Shown here: positions 1 through 13,141 of the stretch, one piece after another
Position numbering within the stretch: position 1 is the stretch's first letter
Layout of the letters: each line of letters opens with the position of its first letter
NCBI RefSeq assembly: GCF_036884655.1
Contig: NC_088327.1
Location: 13,401,001 to 13,465,000 of the forward strand
Origin: Musa acuminata AAA Group
Lineage: Eukaryota; Streptophyta; Magnoliopsida; Zingiberales; Musaceae
Length of the DNA: 64,000 bases
Reading direction: 5' to 3'
Notes under the pieces: generated by a model
Told to the model about the DNA's origin: nothing
Databases searched by the model: none
What the model saw: only the letters and a program-made list of their open reading frames with translations
Program-made: the position numbers and the translations under genes

Positions 1-348
1 CACAGTTCCCAACGTGTGGGTCCCACCTGTTGGAAGACTAGGAAAAAAGAACGCATCAATAATTCAATCAAATCTTTAGGAAAAGATATGATACAACCAA
101 TTAATGTCAAATGCCAACCTCACCTGCACCGCTCATTGGTCAAATTGGTGGGGGCCTCAAGTGCATGAGCTTGGTGGCGTCCGACCACTCGTCACTACTC
201 ACATAGGGTGTACAACTAGGCTTGCACGTCCAAGTGTCATGCAGCACATGCACATCGTTGTCATGTCTCTGTAAGTTGGATCATGTGACTTACAGCTTCA
301 AACTAGCTACGTTCACTAATCTATTCTGCTCTCTCCTTGATTACACAG
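1..348 (+). other. Intron of the CIPK gene
   Basis: No exon is recognisable here. The stretch ends in a pyrimidine-rich tract and the acceptor TTACACAG just before the exon at 349, so it reads as the 3' part of an intron whose donor is left of the window. Confidence 0.7.
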
Positions 349-2193
349 GTCTCAGCAAGCAAAACTAAGATCTATATGGTCCTTGAATACGTGAATGGTG
401 GTGAATTGTTCGACAAAATTGTAAGAATTATCGATCCTGTAACTGTTAATTTAGACCTTCGATCACCGTCATTTGAGTTTGATCACCGTCGATCGATGGG
501 CACTCAAGGCATCCAAGGGAAGGCTTTCGGAGGGAGCAGGGAGGAAGCTCTTCCAGCAGCTGATCGATGCTGTCAGCTACTGCCATGACAAGGGTGTCTA
601 CCACAGAGATTTGAAGGTACGCAACATAATAAGCATACTCGAGCAGCGTAAAGCTTTCGAGCCAGAAAGCTGAAGGTTTTTTGTTGCAGCCAGAGAACGT
701 TCTTGTGGATGAGAAGGGAAACATCAAGGTTTCTGACTTCGGACTCAGTGCTTTACCACAACACCTTGGGGTACGTAGTTCAATCTTTGCCTTCTCCACG
801 GAGACCATTGAGAGCACTCAATTTCTTCGACCTTCTTTTCAGAATGATGGGTTGCTGCATACGACCTGTGGAAGCCCCAACTACATTGCTCCTGAGGTAG
901 GATAGCACTACTCCTGAAGATTTAGACGCATCCATCTTTTGTGGATCTGTGACATCTTACTGTGAAACCATCTCCAGGTGCTCTCAAACAGAGGCTATGA
1001 TGGTGCCAGATCGGATATATGGTCTTGTGGTGTCATCCTGTATGTTATTCTTACAGGTTCTCTTCCATTCGATGACAGAAATCTGGTTGTGCTCTATCAG
1101 AAGGTACGTAAGATGAAACTGAGCCAAAGAAATTAGCTTAGCTCATGCCCCTTCTGAGAAGAAAACGATGTGAGGATCTCTTCATTTGTTTCAGATACTG
1201 AGGGGAGATGCAAAGATCCCCAAGTGGCTATCACCTGGTGCTCGAGACATCTTGAGAAGAATCCTTGATCCAAGTCCTATTACCAGGATAAATGTAGCTG
1301 GAATCAAAGCACATGAATGGTTCAAGCAGGACTATGTCCCAGCCATCCCCAGTGACGATGAAGAAGACCCGAGTCTTTCTGTGCTCTGCAAGCATAATGA
1401 ATCAGATGAAAATGGAACTTCACCTACCCACATCAATGCGTTTCAGCTGATTGGGATGTCTTCCTCTCTTGATCTTTCTGGCTTCTTCGAGAAAGAGGTA
1501 ATCTGTTCTATCTTCGATTCACAACAAAAGAATGCTGGTCTAACAAAGTCCTCTTTGTTGACCGACCTGTGCAGGATGTCTCCGAGAGGAAGATCAGGTT
1601 CACATCCAATCACTCACCAAAACATCTGTTTGAGAAGATCGAGAACATCGTCACTGAAATGGGGTTCCAAGTCCAGAAAGGACATGGCAAAGTAAGATCG
1701 TTGTTTCATTTGGTAATCTATCTGAGCCAAATCGGCAATCACACTTACTAATCTGCCATTTGCAGCTGAAAGTTATGCAGCAGTGCAAGAGTTCAAGAAC
1801 CCCAAGGAGCTCTGGATCGTTCTCGGTTGCTGCAGAGGTAGGTTTCCATCTGCTTGCTCATAATATTCCACTCATGGCTTTCCTGCACCTCATGCCAATT
1901 CTGATGGTGGTGTCCAGGTGTTTGAGCTCAGTCCATCTCTGTATGTTGTGGAGCTAAGGAAATCATATGGAGACTCCACATTATATAGACAGGTACTCAC
2001 TCGATCTCATTGGTACAAGCTCAGAAGAAGCTTTGAGAGTCTCAAACATATGCAACTCTTTGCATGATGACTGCAGCTGTGCACAAAGCTATCAGGTGAT
2101 TTGGGTGTCAGCAGGAGCCAACACATCTGCAAGGCTCAGTCAATGCCAGAACTCAGCAATTTTGAAGGAGACATTCCTGTTTCTGCTCAATGA
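349..2193 (+). CDS. CIPK: CBL-interacting protein kinase, CIPK21-like (5' partial)
   Basis: Ser/Thr kinase that is activated by calcium-loaded CBL sensors. Ten coding exons lie in the window: 349-420, 509-616, 690-770, 843-896, 978-1103, 1195-1497, 1575-1691, 1766-1837, 1918-1992, 2077-2193. All splice in frame to about 374 residues ending in TGA. Visible landmarks, in order, are the hinge [12 protein letters not shown], the catalytic HRDLKPEN, the DFG of the activation loop, [10 protein letters not shown], and the NAF/FISL motif [19 protein letters not shown] that binds CBLs. A C-terminal PPI-like region containing ERKIRFTS follows. The N-lobe with the glycine loop and catalytic Lys is missing because the first exons lie left of the window, not because the gene is damaged. 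The many introns fit the intron-rich CIPK clade. The NAF-to-C-terminus sequence resembles CIPK21 most, with CIPK8/CIPK1-type relatives as alternatives. An AATAAA follows near 2258. Confidence 0.93.
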
Positions 2194-2263
2194 TCTGATG
2201 CAAATTTTGGGCCAAGTAGAATGTGGAAGAGATAATTCTTGTTCACCCCACAGAGTGTAAATA

Positions 2264-4423
2264 AAGTTTATACTTACATGAAAGAAATAGTGTATATTGT
2301 GGTCACTACATTATTTCATTTCAATAAAATAATTCAAGAAAACCCCCTGAGTTCCCCCCAAAAATAGGAAAATATTTCAGAAACTCTATATTTTAGATAA
2401 TTATATAAATAATTAAATTTCTCAAGAGGTTGAGATATGGATTGAAGTATAATTTGTTTTCTGTCTTCTCAAGATCTGTTTGGCTAAGAAATCCTCACTT
2501 CCTAATGATCAAAAATGAAAATGATGAAAATTTAAAATCACAATAAAATCCATTTACAAAAAACTTAAGACACATGATGAAATCCGAAATAAAGTTTTAT
2601 ATATAGTTTAATCAATTAAAGGAAGATAAGAAAGTGGTGGATTCTCTCACTTGTTTGACATCTTCAAATTTATTCCTTTCATGGAGAATCATAGGCAGTG
2701 ACATCATAGTGATGATACAAATGATAATTATGATATTTGCTGTACTGATTGTATGTGGTGATACCACCATTGCATAGAGGAACACAATAATATATTTTCA
2801 TCAGTGATATATATTAATTTGATCAATGCTTATATGGTGATTAAATAGACAATATTTAATCTATATAGCTCATAACACATGTCAACCTTCTACTTATTCT
2901 TCAGTATGTTAATTTGGTGGTAGGATGGATTACTACAAAATAGTAATTCATTGGAAGTCAATTTAGATGCCAACATTTTTTTGTCCAAGTTTTTTTTTTT
3001 TGCTAATTAGATTACAGATGATGTATTAAGATAAAATTTAAATAAATAAAGATCATTAGATATTATATATACAGATAAAAATAATTATGTAGAGAGACAC
3101 CCTGTTTCTGAGGTCAAGTTTAAGAGAAGTTATATCTAATTCAATAATTCTCTTCTGCTAAACTGTTTTCAGTAATTTATTTTTATCTTTTATTGTATTA
3201 TATGTTTCATTCACTTCCAAGAAATATGGAGAAATATTTCTAAAATTAAGAATGAAAATTTAGAAACCACTGTTACTTAGAGAAAAGCCTTATATAATCA
3301 TATCTCTTTTTTCCTTCCTTTTCCAGCATACTTTCTGATCTAATTCAAAATTTCAATTATAACTAATAAAAGTCTTGTCCACAGCTTTAGCAAAGAATTT
3401 TTATTAATTAGAAAGCTAATCATAAATGAGATTGTGTTGGGAAACATTTTTCTACTGTGAGTGTAAAATAACATGAGATCTATACACTACTCAAGGATAA
3501 CAGAGTATATATATGACATGAGAGTTGTGTTGTTTCAGCTGAAATAATCTTACCACTCTCCACCTCACCAGCCATTGTCCAGTCCTCATTTTGTAGTTCT
3601 ACCTCAATCTCTAATCTCTAAAAGGTGCCTTATCCACTGCTATCACAAATCCAAGTTTCCTCATCTATACACAACTAGCTTGAGGCTTCTTTAGCTTGAT
3701 TGAGCTTAAAATCAACATTTGAGCTTGAGTAGGCTATCTTGACCACATGTTGAGGCTCAAGTTCAATAATGGGCTGAGTTTGAACTCAATTCAGCACATA
3801 AACACTGCATTTATGTAGTAATCCCTCTACAAACAATCAGGTAAAATATTTCATTTTCAGTTCTTGCCTGAGACTCTACAGTTACTTTCGATTCACTAAC
3901 AAATTATGTAGTAAATAAATCAGGAATTGAAGTATGAAAACTGTGTAAATTAGTACAGAATTAGTGAGTGTAGGATACCAGTTTTGTTTCTCTTTATTTT
4001 GTTGAATATGAAGTAAAACACTAGTTGAACAATTGTTTCACTTTGTCCATATCATACACTCGCAGCAAATTGTTGAGTGCTGAAACTTCTTATCAGTATA
4101 GATGATTGGAAGAATAATTTGAATGCCTTTGTATGCATCATTTCAATGATCCAACTGAAACTTCTTATCATATTTCATTCTGATTAACCAGTTTTTAAAA
4201 GCATAGCATTATGATAAAGCTCTATTTTCTTTAACTTTTATGCTGCAAGTTGATTCACTTGATGCTTGACATTTATATTTGTAGCAAAAGATGGCATAAA
4301 GTGGAGTGTTGCAGTCCACTATTTTCCTGCAAGGTGTATCAGAAACTACTGAGAAAGAGATTGTTTGGTCTTACCAGGCACAATTCTATCACCTCATACT
4401 CCAACTAACATATAATGCGAACC
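2264..4423. other. Intergenic, convergent gene ends
   Basis: AT-rich sequence between the 3' ends of the CIPK gene (+) and the bHLH gene (-). It has no ORF with a recognisable family and no clear transposon termini. Both flanking genes point into it, so it should hold only 3' UTRs and spacer. Confidence 0.6.
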
Positions 4424-5796
4424 CTAAAAGCTGGCAGGCAAAGTTGGGCCACTCACATCCATGGCTTCGATGAGCTTCTTCGCGATCGCGCTCGCATACA
4501 CTGAAGAACCTTCATGAATCTGCAACAACACCAACTTGTCCTTTGTTAGGCCTCAAACACAAGAAGAAGGCATGGAGAGTACTTGGGAGAGTGTGACACT
4601 GACCTTGGTGTTGATCATGAAGATGTGAGAGTATCCTACGTTTCCTCCAGACAAATGCAGCAGCTCGAGGTGGAGTTCGTCGAGGACCTTCGCGACGATA
4701 AGCATGCAGTTCATCATCTTACGCCGAGTGAGCTTGATGTTGGCTTCGTCGTCGACGATGCGGACGTCCACGAACGTGTCCTTGGATCTCCTTTGGAGCC
4801 ACGAGCTCCGCAGCACGCCCTTGGATGCACGGTCGGCGTCGTCCATGGGAGGCGTGATGGAGGAACTCTCCATGTCGCCAGCTGCTTGGTCTCCAGTCGC
4901 CGTCTTCCTGGCCCTCTCCCTCCAACGTCGCTTCTTTTCCACCAGTATCTTGAGCTCGTCGACTGTCCTCAGCAGCTCGTTGATGTACTCGATTGTGTCG
5001 GCGACGATGGAGGCTCTGTCGGGCTTGGAGGCAAGGAAACGTAGAGAGGAGGAGCATGAAGAAGTAAGAAGATGACACCATTAATGCAGCTTTTTATGTG
5101 TCGGACACATACTTTAGTCGAGTTTGGGATCAGTGATTTCAGGTCTTCAAACTTCTTGCCGAGCCTCTCTCTTCTTTGCTTCTCGTTCTTCAGCCCGCCC
5201 TGTTTCATCCCCCACGGAGCTCCCTGCTGCCGCTTGTTGCGCACATGTGGGCTCTCGAGAAGCTGCCCTCCACGCCCGTCCTCGGTCCCAATAACATAAG
5301 ACTCCCCGCTGCCTCTTGATCCAGCTGCAAAGAACCCAGCGGCATGCGGAAACGAGCCGAGCACTTCTCTCACCATAAATGGCGGATTGGACGGACCGTA
5401 ATGGACCGCCGGGTCGTACAACCCGTCGGGCGGCAGCTCAGCGAAGAACACATCGGCCGGCATCCCAAACGCCGCCGAGTAGGAAATGGTGGCGGGATCA
5501 AAGCACTGGGAGTAGCCGCCGGCTTGCATCAGATGGGTGGAGATCTCTTGCTTGGCCTCGAGGTCGAACTGGTGGTGGAGGTCGAGCTCCAGTCCCATGG
5601 AAGCGTCGTTGATGGTCTGGTCGTCATGGGAGAAGCCCGGGAGCCTCATCTTCTCTTCCAGGTCGCTGCTGTTGCTGCCCTTGTTGTCTTCCACGGGTGG
5701 TGGTAAGTCCGGGTAGCTCGTGGTGGCAGTGTGAGATGAGCCACCAAAAGCTCCTGCTGCTCCAACCCCCCGGCCATGGGAACCAAACTGGTACAT
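4424..5796 (-). CDS. bHLH transcription factor, EAT1/TIP2/bHLH10-89-91 type
   Basis: Predicted nuclear DNA-binding regulator of 399 aa in three exons: 5113-5796, 4604-5023 and 4424-4519. The introns are in phase 0. The bHLH domain spans about residues 201-260. Its basic part is NEKQRRERLGKKF, keeping the Glu and Arg residues that contact an E-box but with Asn where His is usual. Helix 1 includes KFEDLKSLIPNSTK and helix 2 includes DRASIVADTIEYINELLRTV, followed by ELKILVEKKRR. The intron falls in the loop. The last ~90 residues (from VDVRIVDDEANIKLTRRK) look like the ACT-like dimerisation fold common in plant bHLHs. The acidic, low-complexity N-terminal 200 residues are variable in this family. 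Members such as rice EAT1 and TIP2 act in the anther tapetum. That role here is inferred from similarity only. The start is the first ATG of the long first exon. Confidence 0.9.
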
Positions 5797-5862
5797 CCTT
5801 GTCTCTCTTCGAATTGCTTGAGATCTCTACATCAAATACGGTGTTAGCTAAAACCAAGACGC

Positions 5863-5869
5863 ATATATA
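5863..5869 (-). promoter_or_regulatory. Possible TATA box of the bHLH gene
   Basis: Read on the minus strand, a GTATATATGC stretch lies about 70 bases upstream of the bHLH start codon. The spacing would give a leader of roughly 35-40 bases. AT-rich hexamers are common here, so this is tentative. Confidence 0.35.
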
Positions 5870-6016
5870 CACAACGATATGGAGACATTAACAAACAAAC
5901 CTGTGGAGAGTCGGTGGAGAAATGTATGGGGAAGGGTTCAGAAGAGCATCGATGAGAAGCCAACTTGGGAAGTGACTAAAGGCATGGTGAAAAGCAAAAT
6001 GCAGGGAGGTGGAATG

Positions 6017-6057
6017 GGAAGAGGAAGAGGAAGAGGAAGAGGAAGAGAAGAGAGAGG
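6017..6057. repeat. GGAAGA microsatellite/purine tract
   Basis: An imperfect (GGAAGA)n tract runs into GAGAGAG upstream of the bHLH gene. On the minus strand it is a CT-rich pyrimidine tract, a common feature of plant leaders and core promoters. Confidence 0.8.
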
Positions 6058-6815
6058 GGATGTGCAAATATAGAAGAGGCAACGCTGATTTGGAGTGAAA
6101 GAAAGCTGTTGGTTTCTTCTGCATGAGTTTGGACAACAGGGACGGTTTGTTACTGAGATTCCCCACCGCCTCTCGGACGGGGCCCACCAAAGCCTCTCAC
6201 TCCTGTCCTCGGTGGGGCCCGCGTCCCGGTGGCACAATCTTCCGTATCGCTGCCACTGCATGATATGATAGCGTGGTGAAACGGCACACCGATTCCCCCT
6301 GCACAGCTGCAGGGGTCCAGGTAGAAGGAAGAACGGAGGTCGGTGTGGCATCTTCTACGATAATTATTGATGTTAGACTGCGGCACTGCCGAAATTTCAT
6401 GGTCAAAATTGGACCATTAAGGGACTCTGCCAACATCTGAGAGAACGGAAAGGACCAAAAAGACAGGTGAAAACAAGGGATTTTGGAGCCATGAACATAG
6501 GAATGCAGAAACACTGAGCGTCGTTGTAAGCCAGCAAACTACAGGTATCGAAGATAAGGGAGATGAGTATTGGAAAGATGAGAAGCTTGGAATTGTGTTT
6601 GTCTATGATCAATACATCAATCACTCGGCAAATCTTCTTCGACAGATGGATTGCGTTGGGGTGTGGAGGAATCTTAACCCTTTTCTCATGCTTTTTTAAC
6701 CCATAACTTTGCAGTTGATAGAATCCTGAGGAGGTTGGCCCATGCTCTAGACATGTCCTCATCCTTTCACAGATAGCAGACGCTGTCATAATATTGTGAT
6801 TAAAAAGCAGCTACT

Positions 6816-6895
6816 GAAGAAGAAGAAGAAGAAGAAGAAGAAGAAGAAGAAGAAGAAGAAGAAGAAGAAGAAGAAGAAGAAGAAGAAGAAGAAGA
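6816..6895. repeat. (GAA)n microsatellite
   Basis: About 26 uninterrupted AAG/GAA units. It would read as poly-Leu on the opposite strand, but this is simple repeat, not coding. Its perfection suggests it is length-polymorphic. Confidence 0.97.
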
Positions 6896-8705
6896 GATGA
6901 TTTAGGCTTCATCTGGAATTTCCTTGATTCAAGACCAGAACCATCTTGGTAGACCTCTGCATGCTTGCTTCTGTGATCGGCGAGGACTATGAGAATACAA
7001 GTGGCATTTACTTGCACCAACTGCTACCAGTTGAGCTTTTGTATGATATTCTAGTACTATAATCTTTTACGATGTAATCAAAGAAAGTTATATGCTGATT
7101 TCTCAGAGATATCCAGTGCAGTGTTAAGATTGTTCAAGTGAGTCAAAGTGGATCACCCACCTCCACCAACTCCCATTTGTTCCAGGATTCTTGGTACAGC
7201 AGCTCTGAGAACTTCTTATCAACTACTTTAGCAGAGAAGTTTTCGTATAAGAATAAGTTTGTGAGATTGTTTAACTTATCCATATGATACACGAGTTGTA
7301 CCCATAATATGATAAAATATATCAATATATTGATATGTATCGTTTTATTATACACTTAACTGGTTTTGCTAAAGTCGTACAGCAACCATACGTATCCATC
7401 CGTAAAGATCAATCTCCATAAAACCTTTTATGATTCCTTAACATATACAAAAAAAAGAAACAGGTCAGAGAAAACATCTTAGAATCTACAAGCAATTATT
7501 TCAACAAATGCTTCATAACTAATGTAAATTATAAATATATTTTATAAGTTTTAAATGATCGCATAATAAATGGTCTAAAATGAGATCTCAACGAGTGTCC
7601 ACATGACATAATCTTTATTTACAAGCAACTATCAAAACAAAGAAAAATGGGACTACTAAACCTATTATCAACTCTTTACGTAAGTAAAGCATGAACAAAA
7701 CTAAAAGATACGGAGATACATGAGCATTACATCAAACATATCATTTACAGATTTATCCTATATCAATTTACTAATACGTATCGCTTATATAGAACGATAT
7801 GCTATAATATGATGAACGTTGATTTAATATTTTGAAATTGATTATTTCTAATTAAAGTAATAATAATAGTATTCCTTCATGCATAATTTTACAATGCTGT
7901 GTTGCATGTATTTTTATGCTGACATGTAATTAAGTTATGTCAAAGGAATTCCTCTATTATCTGAATTTATACAACCAAAACTACCTTATCGTATTTTTAA
8001 GTTGATAACAATAGTAAAATTTATCGTATAATATTTCGATACCATGTGATAGTTGATGAAGTCTCTTGAGCCAAGAGATCTATGGTGTGTGATCTGATTC
8101 CTCTGACGTTTAAGTTGAGTTCGAAGTAAAAAATAAAATTATGAATAAATAATAGTTGAATTTGATAATAATAAATTGATGGATGTTTATAAGAGAGGAG
8201 GGGGTTCGAAGCATATTTTACTGTATGATTAAAATATATATTTTTAATGGATCTTCGGTTCGAAAAATCACCATACTGCCATCAGCATTAACAAAGGAGA
8301 TAACCCACTAGCAAATCTCACATGATATAAAGGAAATGGCAATCAAGCAAGCCAAATGAAAACACTTCAATACTCCTAAAAGACCATTCTTTTACTCTAA
8401 CAGTGCTGTCTTATTATCGAGGAATATTTCTTGGAAGCTAAAATATATGAATGAAAATTCTTATCTTGATTAGCTTCAAACCTAATTATGTAGATTTAAG
8501 CTTTGGTTGCTAAGCAAATTGGGTTAGGTTTTAATTCTTTTTATGGTCAGCTCAATTTTTTTAAGATATAATTAAGTAGCTTCTTTTTGGTCACATACGA
8601 TGTACCGCCTGACCACCTTACAGTCTCCCCAACACCTTATCTTTGTTTGCATATCAACGGTCACGATCAACCGAACCAACATATTACGATCCTCCCGCGT
8701 GGTAG

Positions 8706-9308
<603 letters not shown>

Positions 9309-11066
9309 GCGTTAGCTCCTCTTGATCGAAGCTTATCTAAATCGACGGAAAGAAAAGATGCTTTTAGCTAGTTTAAGTTTTTCCTTATGTTTAGCTTATG
9401 TTTTGAGGACAAAATAATGAGGGCCATCGTGATTATTAAATGTTACTTTTAAGAAGTTACTATTAGTTCGACGGATGTTGATTAATTGCCAATCTTTGTT
9501 ACTGGAAGAGACCTTTTTGGTTTACAGTTGATTGCTTGTTACTGATAATGCTATCTTGTTTGGAGTTGTTTAGAGCGCATTATACTCTTTTTTTTTTCAT
9601 GGGATTGATTGAATGATTAATTATGTGATAATTTTTTGGATGTTGCTATAGCTTTTTCCTAACTTTAAACGAATTATAAATTTGAGCTATCAGTATGACT
9701 AATACCTATCATTTATTCTTTAGACAGTGTTTTGGTTCTTGTCATATATATACTTTTACGATGTTTGCATAATAATTACAGACTGGAAGCGAATGCATTT
9801 AGTGTTTCTTCATAAAATCATTTATTTATGTTTATGGTTAACAATGTTAAACTTTTTAGGGCGTATCTAAGGTTTAATATTTACGTCACACTGGTCTTCT
9901 CTGTCTTTCATTTGTGTCATCTCTGTATCTTCTTAATTGGGATTAACATGTTTTATCTATCAGTTATCTAACTTTCCGTGTAAACAACTTTTTGCCTAGA
10001 CCCCAGAGGGAACTTTTACATGAAAGTTAGATGATGCTTCTATCTTTGTTCTCGAATAATTACTCATAACCAAAATTTATGTTTCTTTCTCTTATTTCCT
10101 CAGATTTTAACATCTTAAGTATTTATATCCCCAGAGGGAAATTTATGTTTCAATGGGGAAATACGAAGTCCAGGGTTTTGAAAATGTAGAAACAATCTTT
10201 TTGTGGATACTTCATTTGTGCCCGACTGCCTTCAAATTATAATTGTCGAATGAGTGTTATGAATAAGATCTATGGATTTTGTTTGGGGCAAGGAAGTGTG
10301 TAGGCTTGAAGTTATAGTATGGTGTTCCAATTGTTAGTTCTTTTCCCTACATATCGTTCTCTTTCTTTCATTTCTTTGTTCTCGTGTGGCGATGAGGGTC
10401 ATGATTGAACTTACCATGAGAACATTTATCATGCTTCTTGTAGAAAGTTGATTAATTGATTATTTAGATGTTTTCTATAGATTTCATAAAATATCTTGTG
10501 TCCCTGATTTGTCATTAGATAATAGTGCTGCAAACCTCTAGGCCCTATATTCAGATCTATGTTCATGATGAAGCCTTTCTGAACTTGTTCATCATCTTTA
10601 ATAGTGGCATTGGCAAACCGATAGGAATTAATCTGTACAAATATTTGTTTGTAAAATGTTGAAATTTGTATATCTGTAGTATCAGATTTGATCCGAGCTG
10701 TTGAGTTTTCAGACCTTAACTATTTAGCAATTGATGCTTGGTTCCCTAACACCTATGCAGTGCGGCAGGGAGGAATATGGTTCTTAGTCTGACAAAGTGT
10801 CTTGATTTGGAGCTTGTCTTAATGTACGTGAATGTAGCACACCCCTTTACACATAGTGGAAATTCCTCACCTAATATCCATGGTTGCGAGAGAAATAGTT
10901 ACATCATTTACTTGAAACCAGTTACCTTCTGGATCATGGAAACGCAGCTCGAGTCTTGCCCGGTTCTCTCTCTCTCTCACCTTGATTCAATTTCTGAATG
11001 AAATTTTAATTTCTTGGAAAATTGGTATCCAGAATTCTTTGATTGCCCTCCCGGTCTTCAGCTCTG

Positions 11067-11156
11067 TTGCAGTAGGTCTGTACTTCCTATTGGAATAATC
11101 GCTTTGCAGTAGATTGCTGTACTTCCTATTGGAATAATCGTTTTGCAGTAGATTGC
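11067..11156. repeat. 39-bp tandem repeat, about 2.3 copies
   Basis: CTGTACTTCCTATTGGAATA begins at 11078 and again at 11117, and each copy runs through TTTGCAGTAGATTG. The two units differ by one base (CGCTTT versus CGTTTT). A partial third unit (TTGCAGTAGG) precedes them. Confidence 0.9.
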
Positions 11157-11849
11157 TGGTTTTTTTTTTCTATTACAAGGGAGCATATTATACCGAAGCT
11201 GTGCTTCCAAAATCCTGATAACATTTCTTCCCTTCGCCTGTTTAGATTTTTTTAGATTTGGCTGCGCTCTACCTATCAGGCCTTTCCGGTGATGAAATAC
11301 GTTTTTGTTTTTGATACATCTTTGACTTGCAATGTTTTTATTTTTTTTCCCGATGCTTTTGGAACTTGTTTCAAGAGTTTTTCTTTTCATATTCCAGTTA
11401 CAGGATGTTAATTTAACATTGACAGAGGCTCATGGTTTCTTGGACTTATCTTAGTATGTATGATACGTGGTTGACAGGTTGTGTTAATTAACCTAACTAC
11501 ACCTTTTATTTCGTGTACTTTTGGGACTTGAAACAGGAATCTCGTTGGTTACTTGCGCAGCTTGAATTTTGTGGGTTTCATTAGCAACTCCAGCATCTTA
11601 ATTGTGAGCCATTGTTATTGATTCGTTTTATGATCTCGCTTTACACAGTATTTTTTTTATGCTCAGCTATCTGCCCCTGTTGAGGTTCATTTTATGTGGG
11701 AGTGTTTGCAACAAGGTATTGTGTGACCTCTGTAACCCTACGAAACTACTAACCCTCTCGGCTGGAGAGGTTCATTTCAGAAAATGCATGCTTTTAATGT
11801 TGTCGTTTACAAGTACAAGTCATAATACTCCAAAGGTTCATGTTGCACA

Positions 11850-12225
11850 ATCAGAACAAATTTATGTTATTTATTATAATGTTGTTGGTTTTATTAGAAA
11901 AAATATGAAAATAATAAAAAATATAATTTTAATATTTTAATTATATTTTTTATGGTGATAGACGATAATATTGTTGTGGGTCATAGATAGTTGAGGTAAT
12001 AGATGTCGAGCAATGAAAGGATCGCACGGAGATGTCAAGCAACGAAAGGATCGTGTGGTGTTGTAATAGAAATTGATAAAAATATATTTTTTTATTGATA
12101 AAATCAATGATATTAAAATAAATGAAATAAGAAGTTTTACTTTGATAATTATAAAATTTTAATATAAATTTTTTAAATATAAAAATCGAAATATTAAAGA
12201 GGTTAATTTATAATTAATCCGTACA
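11850..12225. mobile_element. Short fold-back/MITE-like element, relative of the one at 44249
   Basis: The left part (11865-11930: TTATTTATTATAATG, then GTTTTATTAG and A-rich sequence) aligns with the left arm at 44355-44420. The right part (12085-12225: GATAAAATCAATGATATTA through ATATTAAAGAGGTTAATT) aligns base for base, with gaps, to 45328-45450. The centre has two short GTCGAGCAATGAAAGGATCG-like units that match the internal repeats of the larger element. It carries no ORF, so it is non-autonomous. Ends are approximate and no target-site duplication was identified. Confidence 0.6.
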
Positions 12226-12635
12226 TCGTATTGGTACTAATTCTTAGATTCACTTGCACTGTCCAAAAATGGTAAAATGGAACAAGCAGAAAGAAAGATT
12301 GATGACACGCAAGAATGATGACCAGTTCATGAGATCCTAGATTATTCAGATAAATGGTATCCATAAAAATGAAATATCGCTACAGAAAAATGCGCGGAGA
12401 AAACCAGTTTGGTCGCATGAACAACCTTTATTTTGCTATCATAATGGACCTATAGTTGTAATATGTTAACCAAAGAGCCTTACAATTGGAATGTGAAGCT
12501 CACAGCAGCACCGTCGTAAACTTGATCGAGCATGAGAAAGTATCGGACTCGTATCAGAGTTGTTGAAACCTGAAAGCCAGTTACACGCAATAGTAGTCAG
12601 AGAGCAACCTTGACAAAACCTTTATTATACAGTGC

Positions 12636-12657
12636 ATATATATATATATATATATAA
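12636..12657. repeat. (TA)n microsatellite
   Basis: Uninterrupted alternating TA tract of about 20 bases, downstream of the YTH gene. Confidence 0.9.
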
Positions 12658-13141
12658 TATGATGTAGCATGAGCTAGGCATTATTTGATCATCTGAAGCT
12701 TGTTTACAGTGGCAGATCAAGTGTTTGTAACATGGACAGTTAGAATGGAGGCTATGCAGAGGAACTGAGACACTATAATTCACCCCACTATATTGGATCT
12801 GTATTCAATTGTCGATGTCATATGAAAGGAGAAAAGAGTTACAACTTTGTAAGACTGCAGAACAAGATTTCATCAACAGTTGGAAAAAGAATCCCCAACC
12901 CCTAACCATTTCACCAAAACAGCTGAGGGTAACAAAAAAAAAGCAATGAAATGCAAATGGACCCCACCACAGCAAATCAAAGCCCTGGCGGAGTTGACTG
13001 ATGCTAAAAAAAAAACTCCTAGATGTTGGATCACCTTTGCATAATCAAGAGTCACACAGATTGATGAAAAGCCTCATTCACTGCCAATAAGACCACGCAA
13101 ACTAAGAGCAAAATGGATGAGCATGATTATCTAAACCACTG

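Larger units (their letters stand above)
5870..8700. other. Intergenic between divergent bHLH and ubiquitin-eS31 genes
   Basis: Holds the upstream regions of both divergently placed genes. The bHLH-proximal part to about 6400 is GC-richer. The rest is AT-rich. Apart from the microsatellites listed separately I see no coding family. A 128-codon minus-strand ORF at 6403-6789 has no recognisable domain and is not supported. Confidence 0.55.
9309..13100. other. Long non-coding stretch downstream of eS31
   Basis: T-rich DNA with no recognisable coding family. The part 9301-10760 could be an intron if the donor across the eS31 stop is used. From about 11850 to 12225 it carries a fold-back element relative, and near 12636 a short TA repeat. 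The region nearest 13100 probably holds the 3' UTR of the YTH gene on the minus strand. Confidence 0.5.

Noticed and set aside
4583..5075. Plus-strand ORFs of 123-153 codons
   Set aside because: Antisense shadows of the bHLH second exon, caused by GC-rich codon use.
6403..6789. 128-codon minus-strand ORF
   Set aside because: No recognisable domain, no splice or promoter support, composition like spacer.
6811..7020. Poly-Leu ORF
   Set aside because: Read-through of the (GAA)n microsatellite.
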